Counted from the first letter of the stretch, positions 1-8,755 are shown. The stretch: DNA of 11,117 bases from Cyclostephanos tholiformis (GCA_036939975.1 JALLPB010001961.1:1-11117), one strand, 5' to 3'. Program-made: numbers and translations. Notes: generated by a model from the sequence alone, not told the origin.

Positions 1-1
1 T

Positions 2-2742
2 GATTTCTCTGAGGAGGAAGAGCGTCTCAACACACAACCTGAAGAAGTCATCCTACAGGGGGGTTCCAAGCGCAAGGGTGCCATTATCAACAAGCCGGAG
101 CCATTGGAAATCACCGGCCCATCCAAGGACAAGCAGACCGGGACCCGCTTGAAGTCGAGCTCAAAGTCCATCCCCAACAATCACGGACAGCGTGGCGGCA
201 GGGTCCAGAAGAAGCAACGTAAGCATCCTCCCATCTCAGATGCCGACCTAGAGAAGCAGGTGAATAAAGTGAGAGAAATCGGCGGTGGAGAGAATATCAT
301 CGATACTTCCTTAAGGCTTTCACAGTTGTTGGATTCTGACAATTTAGATGACTCCAACAATGCAACCAAGGAAGGAACCAAGTACTTCACTACGCCCGTA
401 ACTCACGGGAAAAGTTCCCCATGGTGGGAGGGATTCGAACTTTTTATTCCCATGAAACACCCAATGTTATTCAAGGAGCATGTGCTGTGCAAGGGATGCT
501 CACAAATAGTCAAGGTTGGAGAATCCCAGTCAACCAGTTATCTTTGGAGTCACAAGAAACATCATCACCCCGCTGAATACGAGACCATTGCTAAAGGTTT
601 GAATAAGATTAGCAAGAAAAAAACGAATGGAGAGGGAGGAGTCCTCCCAACATCTATTCTGAAGATGCCTGGGTTCACTACCAAGGTCAAACCAAAGGAT
701 GCAAAGCTTCTCTATCGAACTGCCGCTGCAACTCTTGCCATCAAAGAGGGCATTCCATCTCGTTTGTTCTCTCAACCTTCATTTCACCAATTGTTTATTC
801 TGCTCAATGCAGAATCCGACAAGATTGTCAATCTTTCTTGCAACGATGTCAGAGATGCAGTAGTTGAGATGGGTGGAATTGCAATGGAGGCAACCAAGAG
901 GGAGATCCACAATCACCAAATTTCGTGGACTACTGATCACTGGACGGGTGCAGACAAGGGGACCTATACCTCTGTTACAGCACATTGGATTAATAAAGCA
1001 ACTTGGAAGTTGCATTCTGCATGTCTAGACTTCAAAGTCTTTGAAGGGTCTACCACCGGCGAACAAATCTACGAAGATATCATTACCGTTCTTCAAAAGT
1101 ATCAGGGTGAAGCTGAAGACACCATTGTGTTTGATACTGTTGGCATCACTGATACAACTGGAAATATGGGGAAGCTTGGCAGATACCTTCGTGAGAATGG
1201 CAAAGAACATGGTTATTGCACGGATCACAACCTCCATCTTGTTGCAAAGCTTGCATTTGATCGTGAGATTGTATTTGTGTGTTTGATATTTGTTCATTTG
1301 TTTGTTAATTGATTCATTGATTCATTTGTTTGTTTGCAATAAACTTTGAGCTGCAGCTCCAGATGTACCAGAGGTGTCAATGGCATTAAAAAATGCACGT
1401 GAAATTGTGCAGTACTTCAACAAGTCCACCCAAGCAACAAAAAAGTTGAAAGATCAGCAGCAAAAGTCAGGCCTGGCCAAATATAGTGGTCAACCCAAAA
1501 ATATCCTCCAGGATGTCAAGACAAGGTGGTGGTCGACGCATTGTATGTTGAAGAGGCTACTATTTCTACGAGAGGCAATCAGCCATTATGTGGTGGACAA
1601 TCCCCAAGAATCAAATCTTACAAACCTTACATCTGAAGAGTGGAGAGTATGTTGTCAGGTAGAAGTCACCCTCAAGACAATGTCATTCTGGCAACGCATC
1701 CTTGAGGGTGAGAAGTATGTCACCGGTTCCCTCATTCCAGTGGCAATTTTCACCATTTGCCAATCATTCTTGCAAGTTATTGCATCTGCTGAAAGTGATC
1801 CATTTGTGAAAAAGCTAACAAGGAATCTCTTGAATGACTTTGATCAACGATATCACCCAACCATTGATGGAAAGTTGATATACTCAAGAGAGGTTGCAGT
1901 AGGATTTGGCAATTGTTACACGCATATTCATCCTTGTTTTTTCAAGGCTGCTTTCCTCGACCCAAGGACTCACCATTACCTCAAAAAGATTTTGACAGTA
2001 GCAAATTTTAACGAGGTATGTTTATGATTACTCGTTGCTGTGTGCATTATCTTGAATCACTTGTTCATATTTCCCTTCCAACATTTTATCCTTCATACAG
2101 TTAAAGACTGACATCCTAAACAAAGCAATTCTCGGTGTTTCTTCATTTCCCGATGACTCAACCAATCCCAATGCCAATGAAACAGCATCTTTTGATCCTC
2201 CCCTGCCTAGAAATGGGAATGATATGACGCTCGACAACTTGCTGAAAGGCATAAGCGATGACATTGCTGATAATTCAAGTGTCAATCAGGTCGATACAAC
2301 TGCATTTGGGCAATGCAAGAATGAACTCTATCAGCTTCTCCTTGGCAATGACCTCAAGATTAAAATGCAAGAAAACAATTCCAAGATCTACAACTGTCCT
2401 TTGTCTTGGTGGAAGTCATCTGGTCATCGATACATCAATTTTGGCAAGCTTGCTGTCAAGTATCTTGGTGTCCCTGCAACTTCTGCTCCATCTGAGCGTA
2501 TTTGGAGTCGAGCGGCAAGAGTCCTCACAATCAAGCAAAATAGGATGAACGAGGCCGTTACCTCTGCAATGATGTATAGCAGGGAGAACAAACACATTCT
2601 CCACAAGTATTACACAGAGATTGGTAAGGAAATGATGCATGAGGGTGACCATCATCTAATTGCAAGGCACAAGGCTCTCTTGCCTACATTTGAAGATGAA
2701 TATGATGAAGACAATGAATCAAATATTGATGTGGGAGAGTAG
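2..2742 (+). CDS. hAT-family transposase with BED zinc finger, three exons, 5' partial
   Basis: Joining 2-1262, 1351-2015 and 2101-2742 gives about 855 codons with no internal stop. The frame is open to the left edge without an ATG, so the true start lies outside; no start is assigned. Residues here count from the codon at 2-4. An acidic start and a basic stretch (KKQRKHPP, possible nuclear signal) precede a BED finger: WW at 421-426, C163 and C166 (488-499), then H184 and H187-189 (551-568). hAT catalytic landmarks follow: first Asp in TTDHWT (935-937), second in ITDTTGNM (1151-1153), CTDH (1217-1228), TRWWST, and the Glu of SAPSERIWS (2494-2496) inside the C-terminal dimerisation region. 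hAT transposases cut and paste their own element and usually make 8-bp target duplications. All key residues are present and reading is intact, so this copy may be active or recently active. The family call is firm; subfamily is not assigned. Confidence 0.9.
1263..1350 (+). other. Intron 1 of the hAT transposase gene
   Basis: The donor is GTGAGA at 1263. The interior is T-rich with short tandem runs (GATTCATT twice, TTTG several times). The acceptor AG is at 1349-1350. Without splicing the reading frame hits a stop at 1310-1312. Removing the segment joins the conserved CTDHNLH region to the following TRWWST region in frame. Two further AGs, at 1355-1356 and 1361-1362, would also keep the frame and drop two or four residues, so the exact acceptor is open. 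Confidence 0.8.
2016..2100 (+). other. Intron 2 of the hAT transposase gene
   Basis: The donor is GTATGT at 2016-2021, directly after the GAG codon at 2013-2015. The acceptor is CATACAG ending at 2100, preceded by a pyrimidine-rich tract. The 85-nt intron is phase 0. Splicing avoids the stop at 2025-2027 and brings in exon 3, which is open from 2101 to the stop at 2740-2742. Confidence 0.85.
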
Positions 2743-2856
2743 GCATTAGAAGAGAGGGGAAGAAAGCAGTGGATAGGGTAGCTCTTCTCTTTTGGTTTTA
2801 TGTGTTGAAACTAGGTAGAATCTTAAGCTAGAGGCAAAACACTAGCCTATGCAGTA

Positions 2857-2922
2857 ATACCGATACCATACCGAATATACCAACCGACAGGGTCCGGTAT
2901 AATACCGATACCGGCCCACCTG
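2857..2922 (+). repeat. ATACCG subterminal repeats and candidate right terminus of the hAT element
   Basis: ATACCG occurs at 2857, 2868, 2902 and 2908, with the inverse CGGTAT at 2895; the last copies form a short palindrome around 2895-2907. The stretch ends CCGGCCCACCTG at 2922, so the outer end read inward is CAGGTGGGCCGG. hAT elements commonly carry short terminal inverted repeats beginning CAG and clustered subterminal motifs that bind the BED transposase. Clustering just after the transposase gene is seen; the binding role is inference. Confidence 0.5.
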
Positions 2923-3032
2923 CTGGTACACAAATGGTATGCAACTCTAGAAACAATGTGATTCGAAATGAAAGTAATGATGATCTCAGCTTCACCATGA
3001 GAATGGACAAGAACAAAACAAGGATGAGATGA

Positions 3033-3320
3033 GATCAAGAATGCAGACTGTATGACAAACTTGAAAAAACTCAAACCATTGCAGCCAGCGACGGATTTGT
3101 CACATTCTGTTGCCACTTCAAATATCTTGGATCCTTTGTTTTGTTCAGCCTGTGTGACGACTTTGACATAGAACACCACATGATCACTGCCACTCAAGCA
3201 ATAGGAGCACTCAAGAACATTTGGAATTTCCCCCACCTCAATATCTGGAGCAAGTACCTGCTCTTTCGTGCAATTCCTATGAACCTACTTCTGTGGGGCT
3301 GCAAAACTATGACTTTCTGA
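3033..3320 (+). pseudogene. LINE-type reverse transcriptase fragment (C-terminal part)
   Basis: One frame is open from just after a stop at 3030-3032 to a TGA at 3318-3320. It contains FCCHFKYLGS (about 3105-3134), a DD pair near 3153-3158, a GALKN segment, and SKYLLFRAIP followed by LLLWGC (about 3253-3305). These are hallmarks of the region downstream of the catalytic core in a non-LTR retrotransposon RT family that I recall from diatom genomes. The catalytic FADD-type core is absent: nothing matching lies upstream, where the hAT terminus begins. The fragment is about 95 codons of a protein that is normally many hundreds, so it is a dead 5'-truncated copy. Reverse-strand frames across it are shadows. 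Confidence 0.72.
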
Positions 3321-3331
3321 AGAAACTAGAG

Positions 3332-3508
3332 TTAGAATTAGGACCCTTGGAAAGGGAGATCAAATATGCATATTGGTGATTAACTTGTCAATATCATCCA
3401 GACAAATGGGATCAGAGCTGGGACACCACAGGAATGACACTGGCCAAAACAACAGAACACTTTGAACTGCTCAAATGTGCCCAAGCCTTTCTTCAAGCAA
3501 TTTTTTGA
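3332..3508 (+). pseudogene. DnaJ (J) domain remnant at the tail of the LINE relic
   Basis: In a frame shifted from the RT fragment, REIKYAYW (3353-3376) is followed by an in-frame TGA at 3377-3379, then LTCQYHPDKW with the J-domain HPD triad at 3395-3403. TGMTLAK, TEHFELLKCA and AFLQ follow before the stop at 3506-3508. This is the helix II, HPD loop and helix III layout of a J domain, which in chaperone systems stimulates Hsp70. It lies 11 bases after the RT stop on the same strand. I recall diatom LINE proteins that end in such a domain; if so, this copy lost the roughly 200 or more residues that normally separate the two. It is non-functional here because of the internal stop and frameshift. 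Confidence 0.6.
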
Positions 3509-3715
3509 AAGGAAAATGATTCCAAACACTTATTGGCACACATCCCCTTTCATTTCTTATTCTCTCTCTTTCTCACTCTACAGAAATTGGTGAATCACAA
3601 AACTACTCTTCTGTTTCATATATCTTTGTCAGTTCAAGCATAAAAAGATCAATGACTTTGCATCTCCCTAATCTCCCCCAAACAACATCTACACATCATC
3701 TTATATCATCCTGCC
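3509..3715. other. Non-coding gap between LINE relic and the broken gene
   Basis: There is no usable frame. A pyrimidine-rich tract ending in CTCACTCTACAG (to about 3585) looks like a splice acceptor, but no matching upstream exon is visible. It could equally be chance or part of the 5' leader of the following broken gene. Confidence 0.4.
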
Positions 3716-4922
3716 ATGACCATATTAAATCTCCAAAAAATCAACCTCCTTCACATTTACAACCATCCTGACTGGTGGGTCTCGCCGATCATGTTCAAAC
3801 AAGCCGGGAAACCTCAGATCTCAAAATCCCCAATGAATGTTGCAGGCATTGATGCACCCAATGCATTACCAAACAATGGATGGATGATGACAACTTGTCC
3901 AACAAAAAGTGTTGTCCCCGACCAAATTGGTGAGATCCTTGGTTATGAAAATAGTTACTTCAAATACGAGAAACTCCTTTGCACTTGTGCCTTTTCACAG
4001 TCTTCACAACCATTGGTGATGAAGCATCCCCACCAGGAAGCACCAAACTTGACAATGAGATGGGGCACAACTGCAAAATGACCAAGGACCAATATCGCTC
4101 ATTCTGCCAGTTTGTTCTTGGCCTTGATGAAAGCTCATGGACCAACTATTGATCAGAGGGGGCTCTCAAGAACTTGATCCTGCAGGATCTTGATGCACTC
4201 TTGTACTACTATGACATGGATTGGGATTGGCACACGTATGATGCAAAGCCAATGTCCCTATGCGGCAATGTCAGTGACATATCCATAATCCTTGCTCGCA
4301 TCATACTTCTCCTAATTGGCACAGATGCCTGCACCCCATGCATTGTGCCCAATGACTGGGGGAGTAATGATGCTGCTTGACTTGCCCTTGGCGGACCATG
4401 GGGAGATCAATTGCTCATCCGACATTGCATCCTAACCCACCAAAAGTTAGCTATGAATACTGTCTACATCTGGCTAACAAACCCATCCACACCTCTTTTG
4501 TCTCCTGACTTGGAAGCATTCAAAAAATTTCCAACTACCATCCAATGGCTTCTTCTCGACACTAAAGAAAAACACACATTTGCTCACAAGCCTGTCCCCA
4601 CAGGTAATTTCTCAGCCTTGCATCTCATGGAGAATTTGGAGAACTACAGAGTCCTGGACAATGCCTCCTTCAAAGACAAACCAATTTGCTGGATTGGCAA
4701 ACTACTTCTACATTGTCACACAGTGGATGACATGATGGGATTTGACAATGGTAAAATGATGGCATGTGGAATGTGCCCCCTGTCACTGTGCAAGAATTCT
4801 ACCAAATAGAAATGGGTGAACACCCAACTTACTTCATGCGAGGGACAGCGGCAGAGATTTGGGGCGATGATCCATTTGACTGTATGACCTCTATGTCAGA
4901 AAACTGGGATGATGTAATGTGA
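3716..4922 (+). pseudogene. Broken gene of about 400 codons, unrecognised product
   Basis: Four stretches on one strand read as a single decayed protein. Frame 2 opens at an ATG (3716) and carries NHPDWWVSP, NNGWMMT and ILGYENSYFKYEKL. Near 3980 the sense appears to move to frame 1 (FTTIGDEASPPGSTK), which runs to 4809 through stops at 4150-4152 and 4378-4380. It includes DQYRSFCQFVLGLDE, a very hydrophobic ISIILARIILLLIG (about 4270-4320), VPNDWGSND, LALGGPWGD and TGNFSALHLMENLENY. Near 4770 it shifts to frame 0 (VPPVTVQEFYQIE, YFMRGTAAEIWGDDPFD) and ends with an acidic tail at the TGA 4920-4922. At least two frameshifts and two stops make it non-functional. I do not recognise the family. 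The size and lone setting would fit an endogenised viral structural protein or an unusual host gene, but no motif proves either. Confidence concerns a decayed gene being present. Confidence 0.55.
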
Positions 4923-5021
4923 AAAAAATTTCATTATTGTTGTAATATTCATATTGATTAGCAATTCAAAATGGAAGAGAAAATTAATTATATTAAGTGA
5001 TGAATTCAATCAATCAATCAT

Positions 5022-5412
5022 TTGAGCTCAACGAAACAGACTTCTTGTGAGACTAGCACTTTCTGAAGTTAATTTGTTGCTGTGAAACAAGCAACTGAAT
5101 ATGCATGTGGTTTAAGATATAAATTATGAATGATGGACATAATAGTTGACAAAACAATGTTTGTTTATGGAGACAACCAATCGGTTCTTGCCAATACAAC
5201 TGCACCAGCATCTACTTTGAAAAGAAGTCAAATGCCATAGCATATCACTTTGTCCATGAGGGATGTTCTTGTGATGAATGGCACATGGCTTATGTAAACG
5301 CAAACAATAATGTGGCCCACTTTCTTACAATGCTTTGGCTGGTCTGAAGCAGTCCAAATTTGTCCAGATGTTACTTCATCACTATGTGTCATGGGTCGGG
5401 AGAGGAGTATGA
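5022..5412 (+). pseudogene. Ty1/copia RNase H and polyprotein C-terminus, decayed (element A)
   Basis: Three frames chain together. Frame 0 from about 5022 has STKQTSCETST, stops at 5064, 5070 and 5127, then VAVKQATEYACGLRYKL and VYGDNQSVLANTT (5163-5201) with an RNase H catalytic Asp. One A is missing in the run at 5220-5223; frame 2 then reads KKSNAIAYHFVHEG and DEWHMAYVNANN. A third frame from 5338 gives GLKQSKFVQMLLHHY and ends at TGA 5410-5412. This order (GDNQ, IAYH, VN, VQMLLHH) is the usual end of a copia pol polyprotein. The upstream gag, integrase and RT of this element are not present, so it is a truncated relic. It belongs to a different copia subgroup from the element that follows, whose RNase H ends in SKHH. 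Confidence 0.82.
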
Positions 5413-5647
5413 CAAATCGGACATGATTTTAACCTCTACCTTTGATTTTTGAATTTATTTCCCAACACTTCCCATTGGGGTTCATGGGTTTATATATTAT
5501 AAATAACTCAAATTTGTGAGTTAATCTTGGTTCACAGGAGGTGTAAAGAAAAGAAATTATGAAGGAAGTTTCATAAGAATTTGGTGTTAAAGCAAGCAAT
5601 CCAAGACAGTATCATTTAGCATTGTGTAAATGATCCCATATTGGCTT
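5413..5647. other. Non-coding stretch between element A polyprotein and its LTR
   Basis: AT-rich, with no open frame of note. It is consistent with the untranslated tail of a copia element. Confidence 0.4.
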
Positions 5648-5655
5648 GAGGGGAG
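5648..5655 (+). other. Polypurine tract of copia element A
   Basis: GAGGGGAG sits immediately before a TGTT start that resembles a copia LTR and 236 bases after the polyprotein stop, where plus-strand priming would be expected. Confidence 0.45.
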
Positions 5656-5880
5656 TGTTTGATTGTACAGTTAGTACGTACAACATGCATGTGAGTACAA
5701 CTACTCTACAATGTAGATTAAGACTCTTTTTATTTGATTATCCCAAGTCTAAACCATAGGGTAAACTATGCATTGCTTAACCATTCTGGCTAACCATGAA
5801 ATGGGTTGCCATTAACTAGCAAGACCAAGCTGCTTGGAAAGGAAAATCTGCATCAACCAACTGACAGGGCCAGGGAGTGC
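5656..5880 (+). repeat. Candidate 3' LTR of copia element A, right end uncertain
   Basis: The stretch starts TGTTTGATTGTACAG right after the purine tract. It then has an inverted pair around TTAGTACGTACAAC and an ACTCTTTTTATTTGATT segment of the kind I associate with diatom copia LTR promoters. No second copy lies in the window, so the end point (about 5880) is a guess and the call rests on position and the TG start. Confidence 0.4.
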
Positions 5881-5974
5881 AGTATAAGAAAATGATAGTA
5901 ATCCAACTGCATGTAACAAGTTAATGCAAAAATTATTATCAAACTTCTATTATTGTTTATCCCCACCCACATGT

Positions 5975-6260
5975 CAGGTCAATGATCACGAAACATCAAA
6001 CACCCCTCCAAACTGTCTAACCAACAACAAGGATGCAGGATTAGCCGCCAAAAGACAGAAAAAGCTCACCCAGCAGCACCAATGAGAGTACATACTTGAC
6101 ATAGATGACATGGAATTCAAGGAAGGCATAGCAACAGGGTTAATTCAGACCACCTTTGCTGACAGCACTGCTGTTGATGAAATGGCCTAACATATCACAA
6201 GCAGTTGATCAGTTATACCCCCCACTGAAATTGCTGGGTACCCATTTGATGTAAAGGCAA
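5975..6260 (+). pseudogene. Copia element B gag C-terminus and protease remnant
   Basis: Frame 2 reads a lysine-rich linker (AAKRQKKLTQQHQ), a TGA at 6083-6085, then YILDIDDMEFKEGIATG and TTFADSTAV (about 6149-6175), ending at TAA 6188-6190. FADS(T/G)A is where copia proteases carry their catalytic Asp-Ser/Thr-Gly. Here the glycine is missing (D-S-T-A), so the protease would not work even without the stops. Weak similarity continues to GYPFDVKAIG near 6236-6260. The identification depends on order and on the strong integrase homology that follows. Confidence 0.55.
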
Positions 6261-6845
6261 TTGGCAAAAGGCCTCCACATCATGTCCGGAGTCAGTCAGA
6301 ATTCCCTACATAGCACAGTAAAATTCACTGATGCTAACTACATCACAATTTTGGTCAAGGATGAGTTCAACATTTACAATGCCAATAACACCAGCATCAC
6401 CACCAGCAAGGGTGCCATACTACGAGGATGGAATGACAATAAAAGCAATCTGTGGCTTATCCCCTTATTATAAATGTTCCACAACTTGAACACCAACACA
6501 GCATTGTCAAAGCATCCACTCATCAAATGTTTACTTACCAACCAGACCCAGTGGAAGTGGTGCAGAGTGTCTATGAGTTTAAAACACAGCCTAAGTTAAT
6601 ACAATACCACCATGCAGCAGTCTGGTTCCCAGCAAAACCAACATAGCAAAAGGCAATCAATAACAAGCATTTCCCATCTTGGCTGGGACTAAGTATTGAT
6701 GCAGTCCAATGCCACTACCCCAACTCAGATGAGACCCACAAAGGACACGGATAACGTACACCCAGTGGACTATGATCCACAAAACAAAGTCTATTATTAG
6801 CCCAACCAGAGGAGCAGCACCAGCATTACAAAGGAGAAGACCATT
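6261..6845 (+). pseudogene. Copia element B GAG-pre-integrase region
   Basis: Frame 0 (6261-6473) contains KFTDANYITILVKDEF, the GAILRGW block and NLWLIPL, the signature that precedes copia integrase. It stops at TAA 6471-6473. The sense continues in frame 2 (to TAG 6644-6646) with SVYEFKTQPKLIQYHHAA and WFPAKPT. After that stop the same frame continues with KAINNKHFPSW, YPNSDETHKGHG and further stops. In intact relatives this region folds as a zinc-binding lead-in to the integrase core. Here at least one frameshift and several stops interrupt it. Confidence 0.75.
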
Positions 6846-7532
6846 TTCTTTAAAGTTTACAATATTGAAGAGTACACACACAAAATATGGACTGACCAAA
6901 CTGGATGTTTTCCAAAACAGTCGAGGCATGGAAATCAGTATATCATAGAACTTGTCAAGAGCAATAACTCAGCAATACTTGTCAAGCAGATGAAAAACAG
7001 ATCCGCAGGAGATATGATACAAGCCTATCAAACACTCGTCAACCAATTAAATGATATTCTCAACAAAGAATGCTCTGAACAATTCAAGAAACTAATCACA
7101 ATCAACAATGAGATGTATTTACTTGCACCCCCACATGACCACAGGTGCAATCAAGTAGAGAAAGAAATCCAAACTTTCAAAGACCATTTCATACAGCAGT
7201 TTTCCCCTTCACCTCCTTTTAAATAGGCTACTCATTCAAGCTGAGCACACACTCAACATGTTATGCCAAGCATGAATGTTGCAAACAGTCTAAGCCTACA
7301 CATACCTCCATGACCAACACAATTACAATAGCAATCCTTTTGCACCACTTGGATGCAAAGTCGAAGCTCATGTGGTCCCTGAAATCCAAGAAACCTTAGC
7401 ATCACACACAATGAGCAATTACTACATCGACAATGCCATGGAGCACTATCATTGCCATGACATATACATCACCAATTCCAAAAGCACATGAGTCTGTAGC
7501 TCTGTATTTTTCAAGCATAAGTATTTGACAAT
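6846..7532 (+). pseudogene. Copia element B integrase core remnant, second catalytic Asp lost
   Basis: Frame 0 from about 6846 gives WTDQTGCFPK (first catalytic Asp near 6891), QYIIELVKSNNSAILV, MKNRSAGDMIQAYQTLV and the block ILNKECSEQF (about 7053-7085). This block replaces the usual LDNEC, so the second Asp reads Asn, and a few preceding residues are deleted. PPHDHRCNQVEKEIQTFK follows and keeps the Glu. A stop at 7224-7226 ends the frame. The sense moves to frame 1 from 7228 (LLIQAEHTLNML, NPFAPLGCKVEAHVVP, HCHDIYIT, VFFKHKYLTM) with internal stops at 7273, 7288 and 7489. Integrase normally inserts the cDNA; this copy cannot. Confidence 0.85.
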
Positions 7533-8237
7533 GCACCATCAGATGCCCTAATCAAAGATACCAACATCCTAGCAGAGACTATCACCACCGTGTTACCAGC
7601 TGCAACAATCACTGATGATGCAATCACTGCACTACTCAATATCTTCCACCTTCCACCAACAAGCCAAGCAGAACAACAACACATTTTCAGCTCAAAGGGT
7701 GCTTGCACAGAGAGGACGAGCTCAAAAGGTGCGCATGGAACAACTAACACTATGTTCCCAGATGAACCTTCTAGACAACTCCGTGATTGACCCACAAGAG
7801 GACTACCCCAAAAACCAACAGGAATTTTCCCCACTCAAAATCGAGGAAGAAAAAATCACCTAGAGCAGTTCAAAATTCAAACCACAATACCACGCCAGCC
7901 TAAAATACATGGCAGCAGCAACACATTTGAACTATTATGCAAGAGTGCACATATCATTTGATGGACACAAAAAGCACACTAATTGCCCAACGAGTCTCAG
8001 CACCAAAAATTCCCACCAGACCCTGCATGCAATTGGGCAAACTCCATCCTAGACAACAACATGGGAGATTTATTAGAATCTCGCCATCTGCTAAAGCACC
8101 CAAAACACAACGATGTATGGTGTCAATCCTTCAGCAAATGAATACGCCGGATAGCCACAACAACTGAGACTATCTCTTTCCTCACCAAACCCAAAATTCC
8201 TGAGGCACGGTGAAAAGACATCACATACGGTTGCGTG
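7533..8237 (+). pseudogene. Copia element B integrase-to-RT connector, decayed
   Basis: Frame 0 from 7533 reads SDALIKDTNILAETI and LPAATITDDAITALLNIF. Around 7670 it shifts to frame 1 (AQRVLAQRGRAQKVRMEQL), ending at TAG 7861. After a poorly readable stretch (7862-7936), frame 2 gives IAQRVSAPKIPTRP. Frame 0 from 8028 then gives NMGDLLESRHLLKHPKHND, a TGA at 8139-8141, TTTETISFLTKPKIP, a TGA at 8211-8213 and KDITYG (8214-8231). The last blocks are the usual entry to the copia RT domain, and the homology breaks off at about 8237 where the insertion begins. Confidence 0.75.
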
Positions 8238-8330
8238 GATTCAATATTAGATGACATCATCAACCATCTAATATCAATTCTCGCTCATTCATCGCTGGAT
8301 TTGATATTAGATGGATATAATATCGAATTC
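8238..8330. repeat. Two hairpins of the ATCTAATATC motif
   Basis: 8238-8253 pairs imperfectly with 8265-8280 (GATTCAATATTAGATG against CATCTAATATCAATTC). 8298-8309 pairs with 8318-8330 around a short loop. Both use the same core as the hairpin at 8592-8634, so one motif has been multiplied in both orientations. Confidence 0.7.
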
Positions 8331-8591
8331 AGAGAGAGAATCGGTGAGAAACACGATTCAACCAAGAAGACCATCTGCATACCTTGAAAAGAATTGAGGG
8401 ATGGCATCCATGTTCCTTGGATTCCCGAGGAGGTAGATTGTTGTATCTAATTCATTAATTCAAGCCATAAAATGACCATAATCCTGTTGAGCATAAGATT
8501 TAGGATGCCTTTCTGCGGATGTATGTGGGATGTACCACGAGAAAGCAAACCTTTGCAGAGGTGTCAGCGATTGCTCTAAATTTGATTTCCA

Positions 8592-8634
8592 GATTGTATA
8601 TTAGATGGTCCGATTATCCATCTAATATCGAATC
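8592..8634. repeat. Hairpin with 17-bp arms
   Basis: GATTGTATATTAGATGG at 8592-8608 is complementary, apart from a couple of positions, to CCATCTAATATCGAATC at 8618-8634, with a nine-base loop. The core is the same as at 8238-8330. Confidence 0.75.
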
Positions 8635-8660
8635 TGACTTAGGGTTAATCATCTAACATC

Positions 8661-8755
8661 GGATCTAGATGACCTCGGAATCATCTAGATCCAGATCTAG
8701 ATGACCAAAAATCATCTAAATCCGGATCTAGATGATTCCACGGTCATCTAGATCC
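8661..8755. repeat. Three tandem 31-32-bp hairpin units
   Basis: Unit 1 (8661-8692) and unit 3 (8724-8755) each have GGATCTAGATGA and TCATCTAGATCC as perfect 12-bp arms around eight bases. Unit 2 (8693-8723) has the same arms with a few changes around a shorter loop. The loops of units 1 and 3 are near reverse complements of each other, so the array is itself roughly palindromic. A further half-unit precedes the right end at 8756-8779. Confidence 0.8.

Larger units (their letters stand above)
1..2922 (+). mobile_element. hAT DNA transposon, left end outside the window
   Basis: This covers the transposase gene, its 3' untranslated stretch (2743-2856) and the repeat-rich terminus at 2857-2922. 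The right boundary is inferred from the CACCTG ending, whose complement begins CAGG like many hAT termini, and from the start of an unrelated LINE fragment soon after. The left terminus and target-site duplication cannot be seen, so the boundary is provisional. Confidence 0.6.

Noticed and set aside
181..1297. Several short frames overlapping hAT exon 1 (reverse strand and the +1 frame at 1041-1286)
   Set aside because: All lie within the well-supported transposase exon and show no motif of their own.
2847..3236. Reverse-strand open frame of 129 codons
   Set aside because: It lies opposite the LINE RT fragment and the hAT terminus, has no recognisable motif, and the forward strand explains the sequence better.
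4923..5021. ATCA tandem run (5006-5020) in an AT-rich spacer as a possible functional repeat
   Set aside because: It has fewer than four units in a low-complexity region, and nothing else supports a role.
7511..7834. Reverse-strand open frame of 107 codons
   Set aside because: It is the shadow of the copia integrase connector, whose forward frames carry clear homology.
7937..8167. Forward frame of 76 codons as an independent small gene
   Set aside because: Only its first part follows the copia polyprotein; after about 8027 the polyprotein sense is in another frame, so it is a fragment of element B.
8661..8755. CRISPR-like array of repeats and spacers
   Set aside because: Units are self-complementary hairpins with related loops, only three in number, inside a eukaryotic retroelement; no cas genes.
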